From Myxococcus stipitatus (GTDB lineage: Bacteria > Myxococcota > Myxococcia > Myxococcales > Myxococcaceae), in NCBI RefSeq assembly GCF_038561935.1, contig NZ_CP102770.1, positions 2,852,001-2,916,000 on the forward strand: a stretch of 64,000 nt of DNA, given 5' to 3'. The notes beneath the pieces are model-generated. The model did not search any database, was not told where the DNA came from, and was given only the letters and a program-made list of their open reading frames with translations. Numbering within the stretch: the first letter of the stretch is position 1; the number at the start of each line of letters is the position of its first letter. Made by a program: the position numbers and the translations under genes. Shown here one piece after another: positions 55,066 through 63,048 of the stretch.

Positions 55066-55086
55066 GATCAAAAAAGATTTTTGATC
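55066..55086. promoter_or_regulatory. Perfect AT-rich palindrome in a divergent promoter region
   Basis: GATCAAAAA (55066-55074) and TTTTTGATC (55078-55086) are perfect inverse copies around AGA. The site lies between the divergent sigma-factor gene and the Cys-repeat lipoprotein gene. In a strongly GC-rich setting, a dyad of AT-rich arms is a likely operator; a terminator role is less likely because it is upstream of both genes. Confidence 0.6.
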
Positions 55087-55176
55087 ATCCGTCAGCGGCC
55101 AGGAGACGAACGCGGGTGAAACCGGACAACCCACCCGGTGGCCGGACCGGTTCCCGAATGCTCGGAGTCCCCGCCC

Positions 55177-56337
55177 ATGAGGCATCCCCCCGTCGTACGC
55201 GGTTTGCTGACGCCGCTCGTGTTGCTGTTGGCCTTCCTACAAGGCTGCATCATCCGCGAGAACGATGACGACTGGATGGACGAGGACGGCCTCTGCTCCT
55301 GCGTTTCGAGCAGCGACTGTGAGTCGGACCAGTTCTGCCGTGCCGGTTACTGTCGAGACCGCTCACCGAACGCTCGGGATTGCTTCTCGTCCAATGACTG
55401 TGAGCGCTCCGAGGTCTGCATCAACTCCGTCTGTCTCCAGCCCTGCACGCGTCCTGGGGACTGCGGCGCGGGAGGCAAGTGCGAAGCGGGCTTCTGCGCC
55501 CCTGGCACGCCTCCGTCGAGGGACGGTGGCACTGTCGATGCCGGCCCGCGTCCGGACGGAGGTCCTCGTCCCGACGGCGGCCCGCGCCCGGATGGCGGTC
55601 ATCCGCCGACTGGCGATGCGGGCCCGTCGCCGCAGTGCTGGGTGAACAAGGACTGCGGCGCGGGGAACTACTGCATCAACAACCAGTGCTACCGAGGCTG
55701 CACCACGGATGGGCAGTGCTCCAGCACCGAGACGTGCAGCGCCAATGTCTGCCGTCCTCGCCCCAGGGACCCGAACGCGTGCTACTCGGCGGGGGACTGC
55801 TCGGGGGGCAAGGATTGCGTGAATGGCCAGTGCCGCGCGCAGTGCTCGTCCACCACCGAGTGCGCCGCGGACCACGCGTGCGAGATTGGCTACTGCCAGC
55901 CCATTCCCCACGGCGGCGAGTGCCGCGCCAACTGCGACTGCCCCTCCGGCCAGGTCTGCACGAACGGCCAGTGCCGTTCCTCGCAGCCGGACCCGGGCAA
56001 GGCGTGCCAGGCCACCTGCGACTGCCCCTCGGGAGAGGTGTGCACGGAGGGCTACTGCCGCGCGCCGCCGCCTCCTCCGGACGCGGGCCCCGGTCCCGGC
56101 CCCGCGTGCACGGCCAACTGCGAGTGCCCCTCCGGTCAGGTCTGCACCAACGGTGCATGCGAACAGCCGCAGCCCTCGCCCGACGCGGGCACGGTGTGCC
56201 GCGCCAACTGCGAGTGCCCCGCGTCGCAGGTGTGCGTGGAGGGCGCGTGCAGGCCCCAGGGCAGTGGCAATGCCTGTCAGGCGAATTGTGAGTGCCCCGC
56301 GGGCGAGCGCTGCGTCAACAACGCCTGCTGGCGGTAG
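55177..56337 (+). CDS. Cys-rich repeat lipoprotein
   Basis: A 386-residue lipoprotein (lipobox LQGC, Cys24). After an acidic stretch come Cys-rich modules (CSCVSSSDCESDQFCRAGYC, CERSEVCINSVC), a Gly/Pro/Asp linker with repeated GPRPDGG, more modules, then five tandem units of about 20-35 residues. The core of these reads C-x-x-x-C-[DE]-C-P-x-x-x-x-C-x-x-x-x-C: CRANCDCPSGQVCTNGQC, CQATCDCPSGEVCTEGYC, CTANCECPSGQVCTNGAC, CRANCECPASQVCVEGAC and CQANCECPAGERCVNNAC. They resemble EGF- or Dickkopf-like disulphide modules common on myxobacterial surfaces. ATG 55177 starts the signal peptide; an earlier in-frame ATG does not. Confidence 0.78.
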   Translation: MRHPPVVRGLLTPLVLLLAFLQGCIIRENDDDWMDEDGLCSCVSSSDCESDQFCRAGYCRDRSPNARDCFSSNDCERSEVCINSVCLQPCTRPGDCGAGGKCEAGFCAPGTPPSRDGGTVDAGPRPDGGPRPDGGPRPDGGHPPTGDAGPSPQCWVNKDCGAGNYCINNQCYRGCTTDGQCSSTETCSANVCRPRPRDPNACYSAGDCSGGKDCVNGQCRAQCSSTTECAADHACEIGYCQPIPHGGECRANCDCPSGQVCTNGQCRSSQPDPGKACQATCDCPSGEVCTEGYCRAPPPPPDAGPGPGPACTANCECPSGQVCTNGACEQPQPSPDAGTVCRANCECPASQVCVEGACRPQGSGNACQANCECPAGERCVNNACWR

Positions 56338-56347
56338 TGCGTGAGGC

Positions 56348-56376
56348 GTGGCGCCCTGACGCGTTCAGGGCGCCAC
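56348..56376. terminator. Bidirectional terminator overlapping a stop codon
   Basis: GTGGCGCCCTGA (56348-56359) and TCAGGGCGCCAC (56365-56376) form a perfect 12-pair stem with a five-base loop. It lies between convergent genes; the right arm contains the last codons and the stop of the minus-strand methyltransferase gene. Confidence 0.7.
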
Positions 56377-57348
56377 CATCCGCCAGCAGCGGTGGATGTC
56401 CTTGCGTTGGAAGTCCTCGGGGATGGAGGCGGGCGTGAGCTCTTCCACGGACTTCCAGCCGCGCGCGGCCTTGGCGTCGAGCTGGAAGCCGAGGAAGTTG
56501 TTGGAGAAGTAGAGGACGCCTCCGGGCGAGAGCAGCGTCCGGAGCGCATCCAAGAGCCGCACGTGGTCTCGCTGCACGTTGAACGAGCCCGTCATCTTCT
56601 TCGACGTGGAGAACGAGGGCGGGTCGCAGACGATGAGGTCATAGCGCTCGGGGCCCTCGGCCTGGGCCTCCACCCACGCCTTCGCGTCCGCGCGGATGAG
56701 CTCGTGGCGCGAGTTCGCCAGGCCGTTCAGGTCCAGGTTGTCCTCGGCCCAGTCCAGGTACGTGTTGGACAGGTCCACCGTCACGGTGCTCGCGGCACCA
56801 CCCGCCGCGGCGTAGACGGTGAAGGCCCCCGTGTACGCGAAGAGGTTGAGGAAGCGCTTGCCCTTTGCCTCTTCACGCACCCGCTGACGGGTGTCCCGGT
56901 GGTCCATGAAGAGGCCGGTGTCCAGGTAGTCGCCCAGGTTGACCCAGAACTTCAGCCCGCGCTCCTCCACCACGAGCCGCCCGCTGCCCTCGCCCACCCG
57001 GCCGTACTGCGCGCGGCCCCACGGCTGGGGCGTGTGCGTCTTCACGAAGATGCGCTCGGCGGGGACCTCCAGCACGGAGGCCACCGCCTCGAGCACTTCG
57101 GTCCGCTGCGTCTCCGCGGTGCCGGACTTGAGCGCGCGGCGGCGCGGGTACTCCGTGACGTGGACGCAGTCGCCGTAGAGGTCGATGGCGAAGGGGTACT
57201 CGGGAATGTCCCGGTCATAGACGCGGAAGGCCGTCAGCCCCTGGGCGCGGGCCCACTTGCGAAAGTGCTTCGCGCCCTTGCGGAGCCGGTTGGCGAACAT
57301 GCCCGCCTCGTCGCCGCCGTTGCCTTGAGTGCCTTCGGGTGCAGCCAT
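56365..57348 (-). CDS. RlmK-like class I SAM-dependent methyltransferase
   Basis: A 327-residue protein matching the RlmK half of RlmKL, which makes 7-methylguanine at 23S rRNA position 2069. FANRLRKGAKHFRKWARAQG and AFRVYDRDIPEYPFAIDLYG open it. MTase motif I is FLNLFAYTGAFTVYAAAGGA, followed by VTVDLSNTYLDWAEDNLDLN, and the NPPS-type motif is YDLIVCDPPSFSTSKKM. No RlmL (THUMP) half is fused, as in many bacteria. ATG 57348 follows GGAAGG; ATG 57300 is an alternative start. The start region is divergent from the enoyl-CoA hydratase gene. Confidence 0.87.
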   Translation of the reverse strand: MAAPEGTQGNGGDEAGMFANRLRKGAKHFRKWARAQGLTAFRVYDRDIPEYPFAIDLYGDCVHVTEYPRRRALKSGTAETQRTEVLEAVASVLEVPAERIFVKTHTPQPWGRAQYGRVGEGSGRLVVEERGLKFWVNLGDYLDTGLFMDHRDTRQRVREEAKGKRFLNLFAYTGAFTVYAAAGGAASTVTVDLSNTYLDWAEDNLDLNGLANSRHELIRADAKAWVEAQAEGPERYDLIVCDPPSFSTSKKMTGSFNVQRDHVRLLDALRTLLSPGGVLYFSNNFLGFQLDAKAARGWKSVEELTPASIPEDFQRKDIHRCWRMVAP

Positions 57349-57526
57349 GCCCACGCGTCCTTCCATCCAGACCACCGAGGCCCCACTCATCCCCGACTCG
57401 CCCTCGAACGACAAGCGCCGAGAGAGGACCGGGGGGGCGGAGGGGCCGTTCCTCGAAGCACGGGTGGGGCGCCTGGCTGCTCGAGGAGCATTGCGGCGGC
57501 CGTCCGGGGGAGGAAGACTTCCGGCC

Positions 57527-58288
57527 ATGAGCGTGCGCGTCGAGAAGCAGGGCCCCGTCACCACCGTCATCCTCCACCGGCCCGAGGTGCGCAACGCGGT
57601 GGATGGGGTCACCGCCCAGGCCCTGGCCGACGCGTTCCGCGCCTTCGACGCGGACAGCGAGGCGCGCGTGGGGGTGCTGTACGGAGACGGCGGGACGTTC
57701 TGCGCGGGCGCGGACCTGAAGGCGGTCTCCGAGCGGCGGCTGCCTCGGCTCGAGGTCGATGGGGACGGGCCCATGGGGCCCTCGCGCATGGTGCTGAGCA
57801 AGCCCGTCATCGCGGCCATCAGCGGCCATGCGGTGGCGGGGGGGCTGGAGCTGGCGCTGTGGTGTGACTTGCGCGTGGTGGAGGAGGACGCGGTGCTGGG
57901 CGTCTTCTGTCGGCGCTGGGGCGTGCCGCTCATCGACGGGGGCACGGTGCGGCTGCCCCGGCTCATCGGCCTGTCGCGGGCCATGGACCTCATCCTCACC
58001 GGCCGCCCGGTGCCGGCCCAGGAGGCGCTGGCCATGGGGCTGGTCAACCGGGTGGTTCCTATCGGACAGGCGCGGGAGGCGGCCGAGGCGCTCGCCCGGG
58101 AAGTGGCCGCGTTTCCGCAGGCTTGCATGAACGCGGACCGGGCCTCGGCCTACGCGCAGGTGGGGTTGGGGCTGGAGGAAGCGCTGCGGAGGGAGTTCCT
58201 CTGCGGGGTGGAAGTGTTGGAGAGCGAATCCATTGCGGGGGCCACCCGGTTCGCGAAGGGGGCGGGTCGACACGGGACGTTCGAGTAG
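57527..58288 (+). CDS. Enoyl-CoA hydratase/isomerase family protein
   Basis: A 253-residue crotonase-fold protein. The oxyanion-hole segments are GGTFCAGADLKAV and ISGHAVAGGLELALWCDLRV. FCRRWGVPLIDGGTVRLPRL replaces the region where typical hydratases have a catalytic Glu pair, so the reaction (hydration, isomerisation or other) is uncertain. AMGLVNRVVP is a conserved end-of-domain motif. It belongs to acyl-CoA metabolism. AGGAAG lies upstream of ATG 57527. The next gene, a PLP enzyme, starts 48 bp after it. Confidence 0.88.
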   Translation: MSVRVEKQGPVTTVILHRPEVRNAVDGVTAQALADAFRAFDADSEARVGVLYGDGGTFCAGADLKAVSERRLPRLEVDGDGPMGPSRMVLSKPVIAAISGHAVAGGLELALWCDLRVVEEDAVLGVFCRRWGVPLIDGGTVRLPRLIGLSRAMDLILTGRPVPAQEALAMGLVNRVVPIGQAREAAEALAREVAAFPQACMNADRASAYAQVGLGLEEALRREFLCGVEVLESESIAGATRFAKGAGRHGTFE

Positions 58289-58336
58289 CGCCGTCGAGCT
58301 GATGCGCGGCAAATGGGCCTGTGTTAGTCCCCGCCC

Positions 58337-59482
58337 ATGCGCTTCGACACCCTCGCGATTCATGCCGGCCAGGAGCCGGATCCAACTACGGGCGCCATCA
58401 TGACCCCCGTCTACTTGAGTTCCACCTACGTCCAGGACGGACCTGGGGAACACAAGGGTTATGAGTACAGCCGGACGCACAACCCCACGCGCAAGGCCCT
58501 CCAGGACTGTCTGGCCGCGCTCGAGGGTGCGAAGCACGGCGCCGCCTTCGCCTCGGGCCTGGCGGCCACGGACATGCTGATGCACATGCTGGACGCCGGT
58601 GACCACGTCGTCGTCTCCGACGACGTGTACGGCGGCACCTTCCGCATCTTCGACAAGGTCTTCAAGCGCAGTGGCCTGAACTTCTCCTTCGTCGACCTGT
58701 CCCAGCCGGGCGCCTTCGAGGCGGCCATCACGCCCAAGACGAAGATGGTGTGGGTGGAGTCGCCCACCAACCCGATGCTCAAGCTCATCGACCTGGCGCG
58801 CATCGCCGAGGTCGCCAGGAAGCGCGGCATCCTGGCCGTCGCGGACAACACCTTCATGACGCCGTACTTCCAGCGCCCGCTGGACCTCGGCTTCGACGTG
58901 GTGACGCACTCCACGACGAAGTACCTCAACGGGCACAGCGACGTGGTGGGCGGCTTCGTCTGCACCAGCCGCGACGACGTGGCGGAGCGGATGTACTTCC
59001 TCCAGAACGCCGTGGGCGGTGTGTCCGGCGCGTTCGACAGCTTCCTCGTGCTGCGCGGCGTGAAGACGCTCCACGTCCGCATGGACCGGCACGCGCTCAA
59101 CGCGATGAAGGTGTCCCAGTTCCTCATCTCGCACCCGAAGGTGAAGAAGGTCACCTACCCAGGCCTGGAGACGCATCCGCAGCACGCGCTCGCCAAGCAG
59201 CAGATGAAGGGCTTCGGCGGCATGCTGACGTTCGACATCCACGGCGGCCTGGAGGCGGCGCGCCGCTTCCTCAAGACGACGAAGGTGTTCGCGTGCGCCG
59301 AGTCGCTCGGCGGCGTCGAGTCCCTCATCGAGCACCCGGCCATCATGACCCACGCGTCCGTGCCGAAGGAGACGCGTGAGAAGCTGGGCATCACGGATGG
59401 CTTCATCCGCCTGTCCGTGGGCATCGAGGACTCGCAGGACCTCATCGACGACCTGGCGCAGGCGCTCGACGTGGTGAAGTAG
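58337..59482 (+). CDS. Cystathionine gamma-synthase/beta-lyase family PLP enzyme
   Basis: A 381-residue trans-sulfuration enzyme of the Cys/Met-metabolism PLP family. MRFDTLAIHAGQEPDPTTGA and IMTPVYLSSTYVQDGPGEHK are the N-terminal blocks. YSRTHNPTRKALQDCLAALE follows; FASGLAATDMLMHMLDAGDH binds PLP phosphate. The PLP-linked lysine is in THSTTKYLNGHSDVVGG, and SLGGVESLIEHPAIMTHAS is the C-terminal substrate region. Synthase, beta-lyase and gamma-lyase activities cannot be separated by reading; no met genes lie beside it. Its 48-base leader has no room for a SAM riboswitch. Confidence 0.9.
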   Translation: MRFDTLAIHAGQEPDPTTGAIMTPVYLSSTYVQDGPGEHKGYEYSRTHNPTRKALQDCLAALEGAKHGAAFASGLAATDMLMHMLDAGDHVVVSDDVYGGTFRIFDKVFKRSGLNFSFVDLSQPGAFEAAITPKTKMVWVESPTNPMLKLIDLARIAEVARKRGILAVADNTFMTPYFQRPLDLGFDVVTHSTTKYLNGHSDVVGGFVCTSRDDVAERMYFLQNAVGGVSGAFDSFLVLRGVKTLHVRMDRHALNAMKVSQFLISHPKVKKVTYPGLETHPQHALAKQQMKGFGGMLTFDIHGGLEAARRFLKTTKVFACAESLGGVESLIEHPAIMTHASVPKETREKLGITDGFIRLSVGIEDSQDLIDDLAQALDVVK

Positions 59483-59511
59483 CCCGAAGCGTTCGTCGCC
59501 CCGAGGTTCGA

Positions 59512-59550
59512 GGGCCTTCGTGCTCCCCCGTGAGGGATGCGCGAAGGCCC
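59512..59550. terminator. Bidirectional terminator between convergent genes
   Basis: GGGCCTTCG (59512-59520) and CGAAGGCCC (59542-59550) form a perfect nine-pair stem with a 21-base loop that can itself pair (CTCCC with GAGGGA-like). It lies between the PLP enzyme gene and the minus-strand gene ending at 59567. Confidence 0.6.
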
Positions 59551-59566
59551 TTCGTCCGTCCGGGGG

Positions 59567-60922
59567 CTACGGGCGCGCGTCCTTCGCGAGGACGGCGGCC
59601 TCGAGCCGGGCCATGGTGCGCTTGAGCTCGGCCATCTCGGACTTGAGCGCGTCGACCTCGGCGCTCTTCTCACGCAGCTCGCGCGTGCGGACCTCGAGCG
59701 CCTGGATGGCCGCGAGGTTCACACCGGAGATGTCGAGCAGACCGATGCTCTTGTTGTCCGGACCCAGGCCAAAGGCGGCATGGAAGTCCTGGGCGACGGG
59801 GCCCATGTGGCGGACGGCGGTGTCCTCGCCCTTGTAGCGCCAGGTGTTGACGGGCATGCCCGCCACCTTGTCGAGCAGCGCCTCGCCGTCGACCTGACGG
59901 AAGTCGTACTTCTGATTGCGGTCCGACGTGCACGCGAAGTCGGCGGAGTTCGTGTAGAGGCTGCAGCCCTTCGTGAGGTCCGCGCTGGTGCGGAAGAGGA
60001 TGCCGCCCGTGGCGCGGACGAAGAACTGGTTGGGCGCCTCGACGGAGTGGACGGTGGCGCTGGACTGGTCACCCCAGATGAACGAGCCCGGGTGGTTCTT
60101 CGTCGACACGCTGTAGCCCATCGCGACGCTGGAGGCGCTGCTGGCGGTGACGTTGGTGCCCATCGCGATGGCGCCATCGGCGGTGGCGCTGCTGGTGGTG
60201 CCCATGGCGAAGGAGTTCCGCCCGCTGGCGGTGGTCTGATAGCCGCCCGCCCAGGAATAGAGTCCGATGTTGGCGCCGGACCACTGCGTGTCGGCGAAGC
60301 CCGCGCGGAAGGCGCCCTTGCGAGGCCACCACATGAGGCGGACACCCCGGCCCTCGAAGGGGGGCAGGCCGAAGTCCGGCCCCGGCGCCGCCTCGCCGCG
60401 CGCCAGCAGTCCGCCGGCCGAGTCCACGGTGAGCACGGGGAACTTGTCCCAGCTCACGCCCGCGGTGGTGGTGTTCATGATCTTCAGGAGCGGCCTGATG
60501 GTGGCGTCGGGGCTCTCCGTGTCGACGGCCAGGTTGGCGTTCGTCGTCAGCGTGTCCTTGATGGTTCCCGTGCCGGAGATGAAGAACGAGGCGGGCTGGG
60601 CCTCGCCGATGGTGTGGTTCTGGATGTAGCTCCCGCTGCCCGGCAGGGGCTCGCGCGCGTTCGACAGGCGCAAGTCATTGTTGGAGACGGGATACTCCGC
60701 CCCGTCACCGAACCGGAGGTTGAGGACGTTGTTGTTCAGCGCCAGCCCCGGGCCCACCTGCCACGACGGGCCTGGTGGCCCCGCGGGGCCTCGCTCTCCC
60801 TGCGGGCCGGGCGTGCCCTGGTTGCCCTGGAGACCTTGGGCCCCCGTTGCACCGTCATCTCCACTGCAGCCGAGCCCCACGGCCGCGAGCCCCAGCGCGA
60901 CCAGCCACGTCTTGGCACTCAT
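59567..60922 (-). CDS. Lipoprotein with collagen-like, YadA-like and peptidase S74 domains
   Basis: A 451-residue protein combining domains from different worlds. Lipobox GLGC (Cys19) is followed by a collagen-like Gly-x-y tract (24-51), a beta-rich body, YadA-like head repeats at 231-272 (SGRNSFAMGT, ADGAIAMGTN, ASSVAMGYSV), then an S74 intramolecular chaperone (331-411). Its Ser333-Asp...Lys338 (CTSDRNQKYDF) matches the autocleavage site, and RHMGPVAQDFHAAFGLG follows. A coiled coil ends it (about 405-445). S74 domains trimerise phage tailspikes and then cut themselves off. A surface-anchored homotrimeric fibre is inferred. GGAGG lies upstream of the ATG. Confidence 0.85.
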   Translation of the reverse strand: MSAKTWLVALGLAAVGLGCSGDDGATGAQGLQGNQGTPGPQGERGPAGPPGPSWQVGPGLALNNNVLNLRFGDGAEYPVSNNDLRLSNAREPLPGSGSYIQNHTIGEAQPASFFISGTGTIKDTLTTNANLAVDTESPDATIRPLLKIMNTTTAGVSWDKFPVLTVDSAGGLLARGEAAPGPDFGLPPFEGRGVRLMWWPRKGAFRAGFADTQWSGANIGLYSWAGGYQTTASGRNSFAMGTTSSATADGAIAMGTNVTASSASSVAMGYSVSTKNHPGSFIWGDQSSATVHSVEAPNQFFVRATGGILFRTSADLTKGCSLYTNSADFACTSDRNQKYDFRQVDGEALLDKVAGMPVNTWRYKGEDTAVRHMGPVAQDFHAAFGLGPDNKSIGLLDISGVNLAAIQALEVRTRELREKSAEVDALKSEMAELKRTMARLEAAVLAKDARP

Positions 60923-61231
60923 GTCGGTTCCTCCTGGAAATAGGGCCTGGAGCTTAGCGCCCTACGCGCCAGGTCTTCCTGGGTGTTGATGCACCCGTGA
61001 TGTCGCACCCGTTGGCGGCTGGTCGGTGAGACGGCTCAACGGGTGGGCTCCCACCCTGGATGAGGGCAGGCCCGGCACTGGCGGGCGGGGGCGGCTGGTG
61101 CCAGTGCCCCCTCCTGCGGGCAGCGGCTCGGGGGGGCGGTCGGCGGGGCGCCAGCGCCTCACGAGGCGCGGAAGGTCCGCTCGCGGCAACCGGCGCCGGA
61201 CACACGGGGGTGTCCGGCGGGCGGCGACGAA
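60923..61231. other. Intergenic region upstream of the S74 lipoprotein gene
   Basis: About 310 very GC-rich bases. GGCACTGG (61074-61081) and CCAGTGCC (61101-61108) are a perfect eight-base inverted repeat, which could end the transcript of the upstream Cys-rich gene on the minus strand. No gene is supported here. Confidence 0.45.
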
Positions 61232-61492
61232 TCACATACAGCGGTTTTCACAGACACCGATGACACAAATCCAGCACGGCCCCACACAGGTGGGCCGGCA
61301 CGCCGCGGCGGAGTATTCGCTGTCGGCGAGCACCAGGCTGGGCGGCGGGGTGCTCACCGCCTCGCTGCACAGCGCATCTCCGTCCTCCTCGGCGAGCGCG
61401 GCCGGAGCTTCTCCCATCGACAGCGCGGCGAATCCCAGCACGAGCAACATGGACAGCAACATGGACCGCTGGCTCTTGAGCTTCGCGAACAT
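61232..61492 (-). CDS. Small Cys-rich exported protein
   Basis: An 86-residue protein with a signal peptide (about 1-35, hydrophobic core SMLLSMLLVLGFAALSMG, then PAALAEEDGD). A 24-residue C-terminal segment has six cysteines (CRPTCVGPCWICVIGVCENRCM); one more Cys lies at about residue 42. AGGAG sits five bases before ATG 61492. It looks like a secreted disulphide-rich peptide or a precursor. No modification enzyme or transporter is next to it. Family not recognised. It is about 160 bp from a divergent hydratase gene. Confidence 0.65.
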   Translation of the reverse strand: MFAKLKSQRSMLLSMLLVLGFAALSMGEAPAALAEEDGDALCSEAVSTPPPSLVLADSEYSAAACRPTCVGPCWICVIGVCENRCM

Positions 61493-61651
61493 GGTGTCTC
61501 CTGGTGATGCATGTCGGGTGTGGCTCGCACATCTTGTCATGAGTGGAATGAAACGAGAAAGACGAGAAAATGTGGTCGCCTGTCGTGACGGAGGTTTCAA
61601 TCCGTTGCCTCGCTCCCGAGGGCGGCCTATGGAGGGTGGGAGAGGAGTTTC

Positions 61652-62110
61652 ATGCGCTACTTTGAAGACTTCCAACCCGGTGAGACGAGCGAGGCCGGGC
61701 CCTATGTCATCTCGCGGGAGGAGATCATCGCCTTCGCGAAGCAGTTCGACCCGCAGCCCTTCCACCTGAGTGACGAAGGGGGGCGCGAGGGCATCTTCGG
61801 CGGCATCATCGCGAGCGGATGGCACACCGCGTCCATCTGCCACAAGCTCGTGGTGGAGCACCTGCTGAAGGGCTCCGCGAGCCTGGGCTCTCCGGGGCTC
61901 GACGAGCTGCGGTGGCTGCGTCCGGTGCGGCCCGGGGACGCGCTGACCGCGCGGTTCGAGGTCGTCTCGATGACGCCCTCGCGAAGCAAGGCGGACCGAG
62001 GCGCCATCAAGTTCCGCTTCGAGGTCCGCAATCAGTCCGGCGAGGTGGTGATGACTGAAATCGCCAACGCGCTCTTCTCCCGGCGCCCCGCGGGCTCGGA
62101 CGCGAAGTAG
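61652..62110 (+). CDS. MaoC-like (R)-hydratase family protein
   Basis: A 152-residue hot-dog-fold protein. RYFEDFQPGETSEAGPYVIS is the family opening, and FAKQFDPQPFHLSDEGGREG with IFGGIIASGWHTASICHKLV contains the hydratase motif (Asp and His in Dx4-5H). DELRWLRPVRPGDALTARFE is also typical. MaoC proteins hydrate enoyl-CoA substrates. GGAGAGGAG precedes the ATG. It is convergent with the PEP-mutase-family gene, with a hairpin between. Confidence 0.9.
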   Translation: MRYFEDFQPGETSEAGPYVISREEIIAFAKQFDPQPFHLSDEGGREGIFGGIIASGWHTASICHKLVVEHLLKGSASLGSPGLDELRWLRPVRPGDALTARFEVVSMTPSRSKADRGAIKFRFEVRNQSGEVVMTEIANALFSRRPAGSDAK

Positions 62111-62121
62111 CGCGCGGGGGT

Positions 62122-62151
62122 GGGCGGCCCACGCAAGACGTGGCGCCGCCC
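62122..62151. terminator. Bidirectional terminator-like hairpin
   Basis: GGGCGGCCCACG (62122-62133) pairs with CGTGGCGCCGCCC (62139-62151) with one bulged base, around a five-base loop, between convergent genes. Confidence 0.55.
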
Positions 62152-62170
62152 GTGCCCACAGGGCCGTGGC

Positions 62171-62986
62171 TCAGGCCCGGTTCAGCAGGGCGTTGATGGC
62201 GGGGTAGGTGATGCCCGCTTCCGGCGGTGACACGGCGCCGCCGTTGCGCAGGAACTCCGTGGTGAGTGTCGCCACGCGTCCCAGGGTGGCCGTGGCGATG
62301 TTCGCGCCCGAGCTGAGTCGGCGCGCTCCCAAGGACTCCAGCTCTGAGGCATGGGACATGCCCACCATCGCCATGACGTTCAGGGGCAGGCCCGCCTCGG
62401 AGGCAATGGCCTTGATGTCGGTGGGGGCCTTCACGCCGGGGACGAAGAGGCCGTCCGCGCCCGCGTCGCGCAGGCGGCGGGCACGCGCCAATGTCTCCTC
62501 GACGCGGCGCTCCGCCGGCCCGATTCCCCGCAGGAACACATCCGTGCGCGCATTCACGAACAGGTCCGCGCCCTTGCTCGCCGCGGCGCGCTTCACGGCT
62601 TCAATCTTCGCGCACAGCAGGTCCACCGTGCCGGTGCCGTCCTCCAGGTTGATGCCGACGGCCCCCGCGTCCAGGACCCCCGCGGCCAGCTCTCCCACCG
62701 CGCGCGGCTCGTTCGAGTAGCCCCCCTCCATGTCCACCGTCAGGGGCACCTTCACCACTCGCGCGATGGAGGCCACCGCGTCCAGGAGCCGGCTCACCGG
62801 GAGAAGGTCTCCATCCGGGTAGCCCTGGGACCAGGCCAGGCCCGCGCTCGTCGTGGCGATGGCCTTGGCCCCCAGGCTCTCCATGACGCGGGCGCTCCCG
62901 GCGTCCCACGCATTGACGAGCAGCAGCAGTCCCGTCTGGTGCAGCTGACGGAACTCACGGATGGAACTCGGCGGAGCGATGGGCAT
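62171..62986 (-). CDS. Isocitrate lyase/PEP mutase family protein
   Basis: A 271-residue protein of the PEP-mutase/isocitrate-lyase superfamily. LLLVNAWDAGSARVMESLGA, AIATTSAGLAWSQGYPDGD, VPLTVDMEGGYSNEP (metal-site acidic residues), AVGINLEDGTG and DLFVNARTDVFL are the consecutive strand motifs of the barrel. Members include PEP mutase, oxaloacetate hydrolase and 2-methylisocitrate lyase; the substrate here is unknown. No phosphonate genes are nearby. The start is ATG 62986. Confidence 0.88.
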   Translation of the reverse strand: MPIAPPSSIREFRQLHQTGLLLLVNAWDAGSARVMESLGAKAIATTSAGLAWSQGYPDGDLLPVSRLLDAVASIARVVKVPLTVDMEGGYSNEPRAVGELAAGVLDAGAVGINLEDGTGTVDLLCAKIEAVKRAAASKGADLFVNARTDVFLRGIGPAERRVEETLARARRLRDAGADGLFVPGVKAPTDIKAIASEAGLPLNVMAMVGMSHASELESLGARRLSSGANIATATLGRVATLTTEFLRNGGAVSPPEAGITYPAINALLNRA

Positions 62987-63048
62987 GGGAAGGGTCCTCT
63001 CGGCGGGGTGGGGAGCGTCGGGGCGACTGCATAATGGCGAGGCGGATT

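Noticed and set aside
55511..55630. CRISPR-like repeats in the Cys-repeat lipoprotein gene
   Set aside because: The repeated DNA encodes an in-frame Gly-Pro-Arg-Pro-Asp linker; there are no spacers of even length and no cas genes.
58289..58336. SAM riboswitch before the trans-sulfuration gene
   Set aside because: The gap to the upstream gene is 48 bases, too short, with no matching stems.
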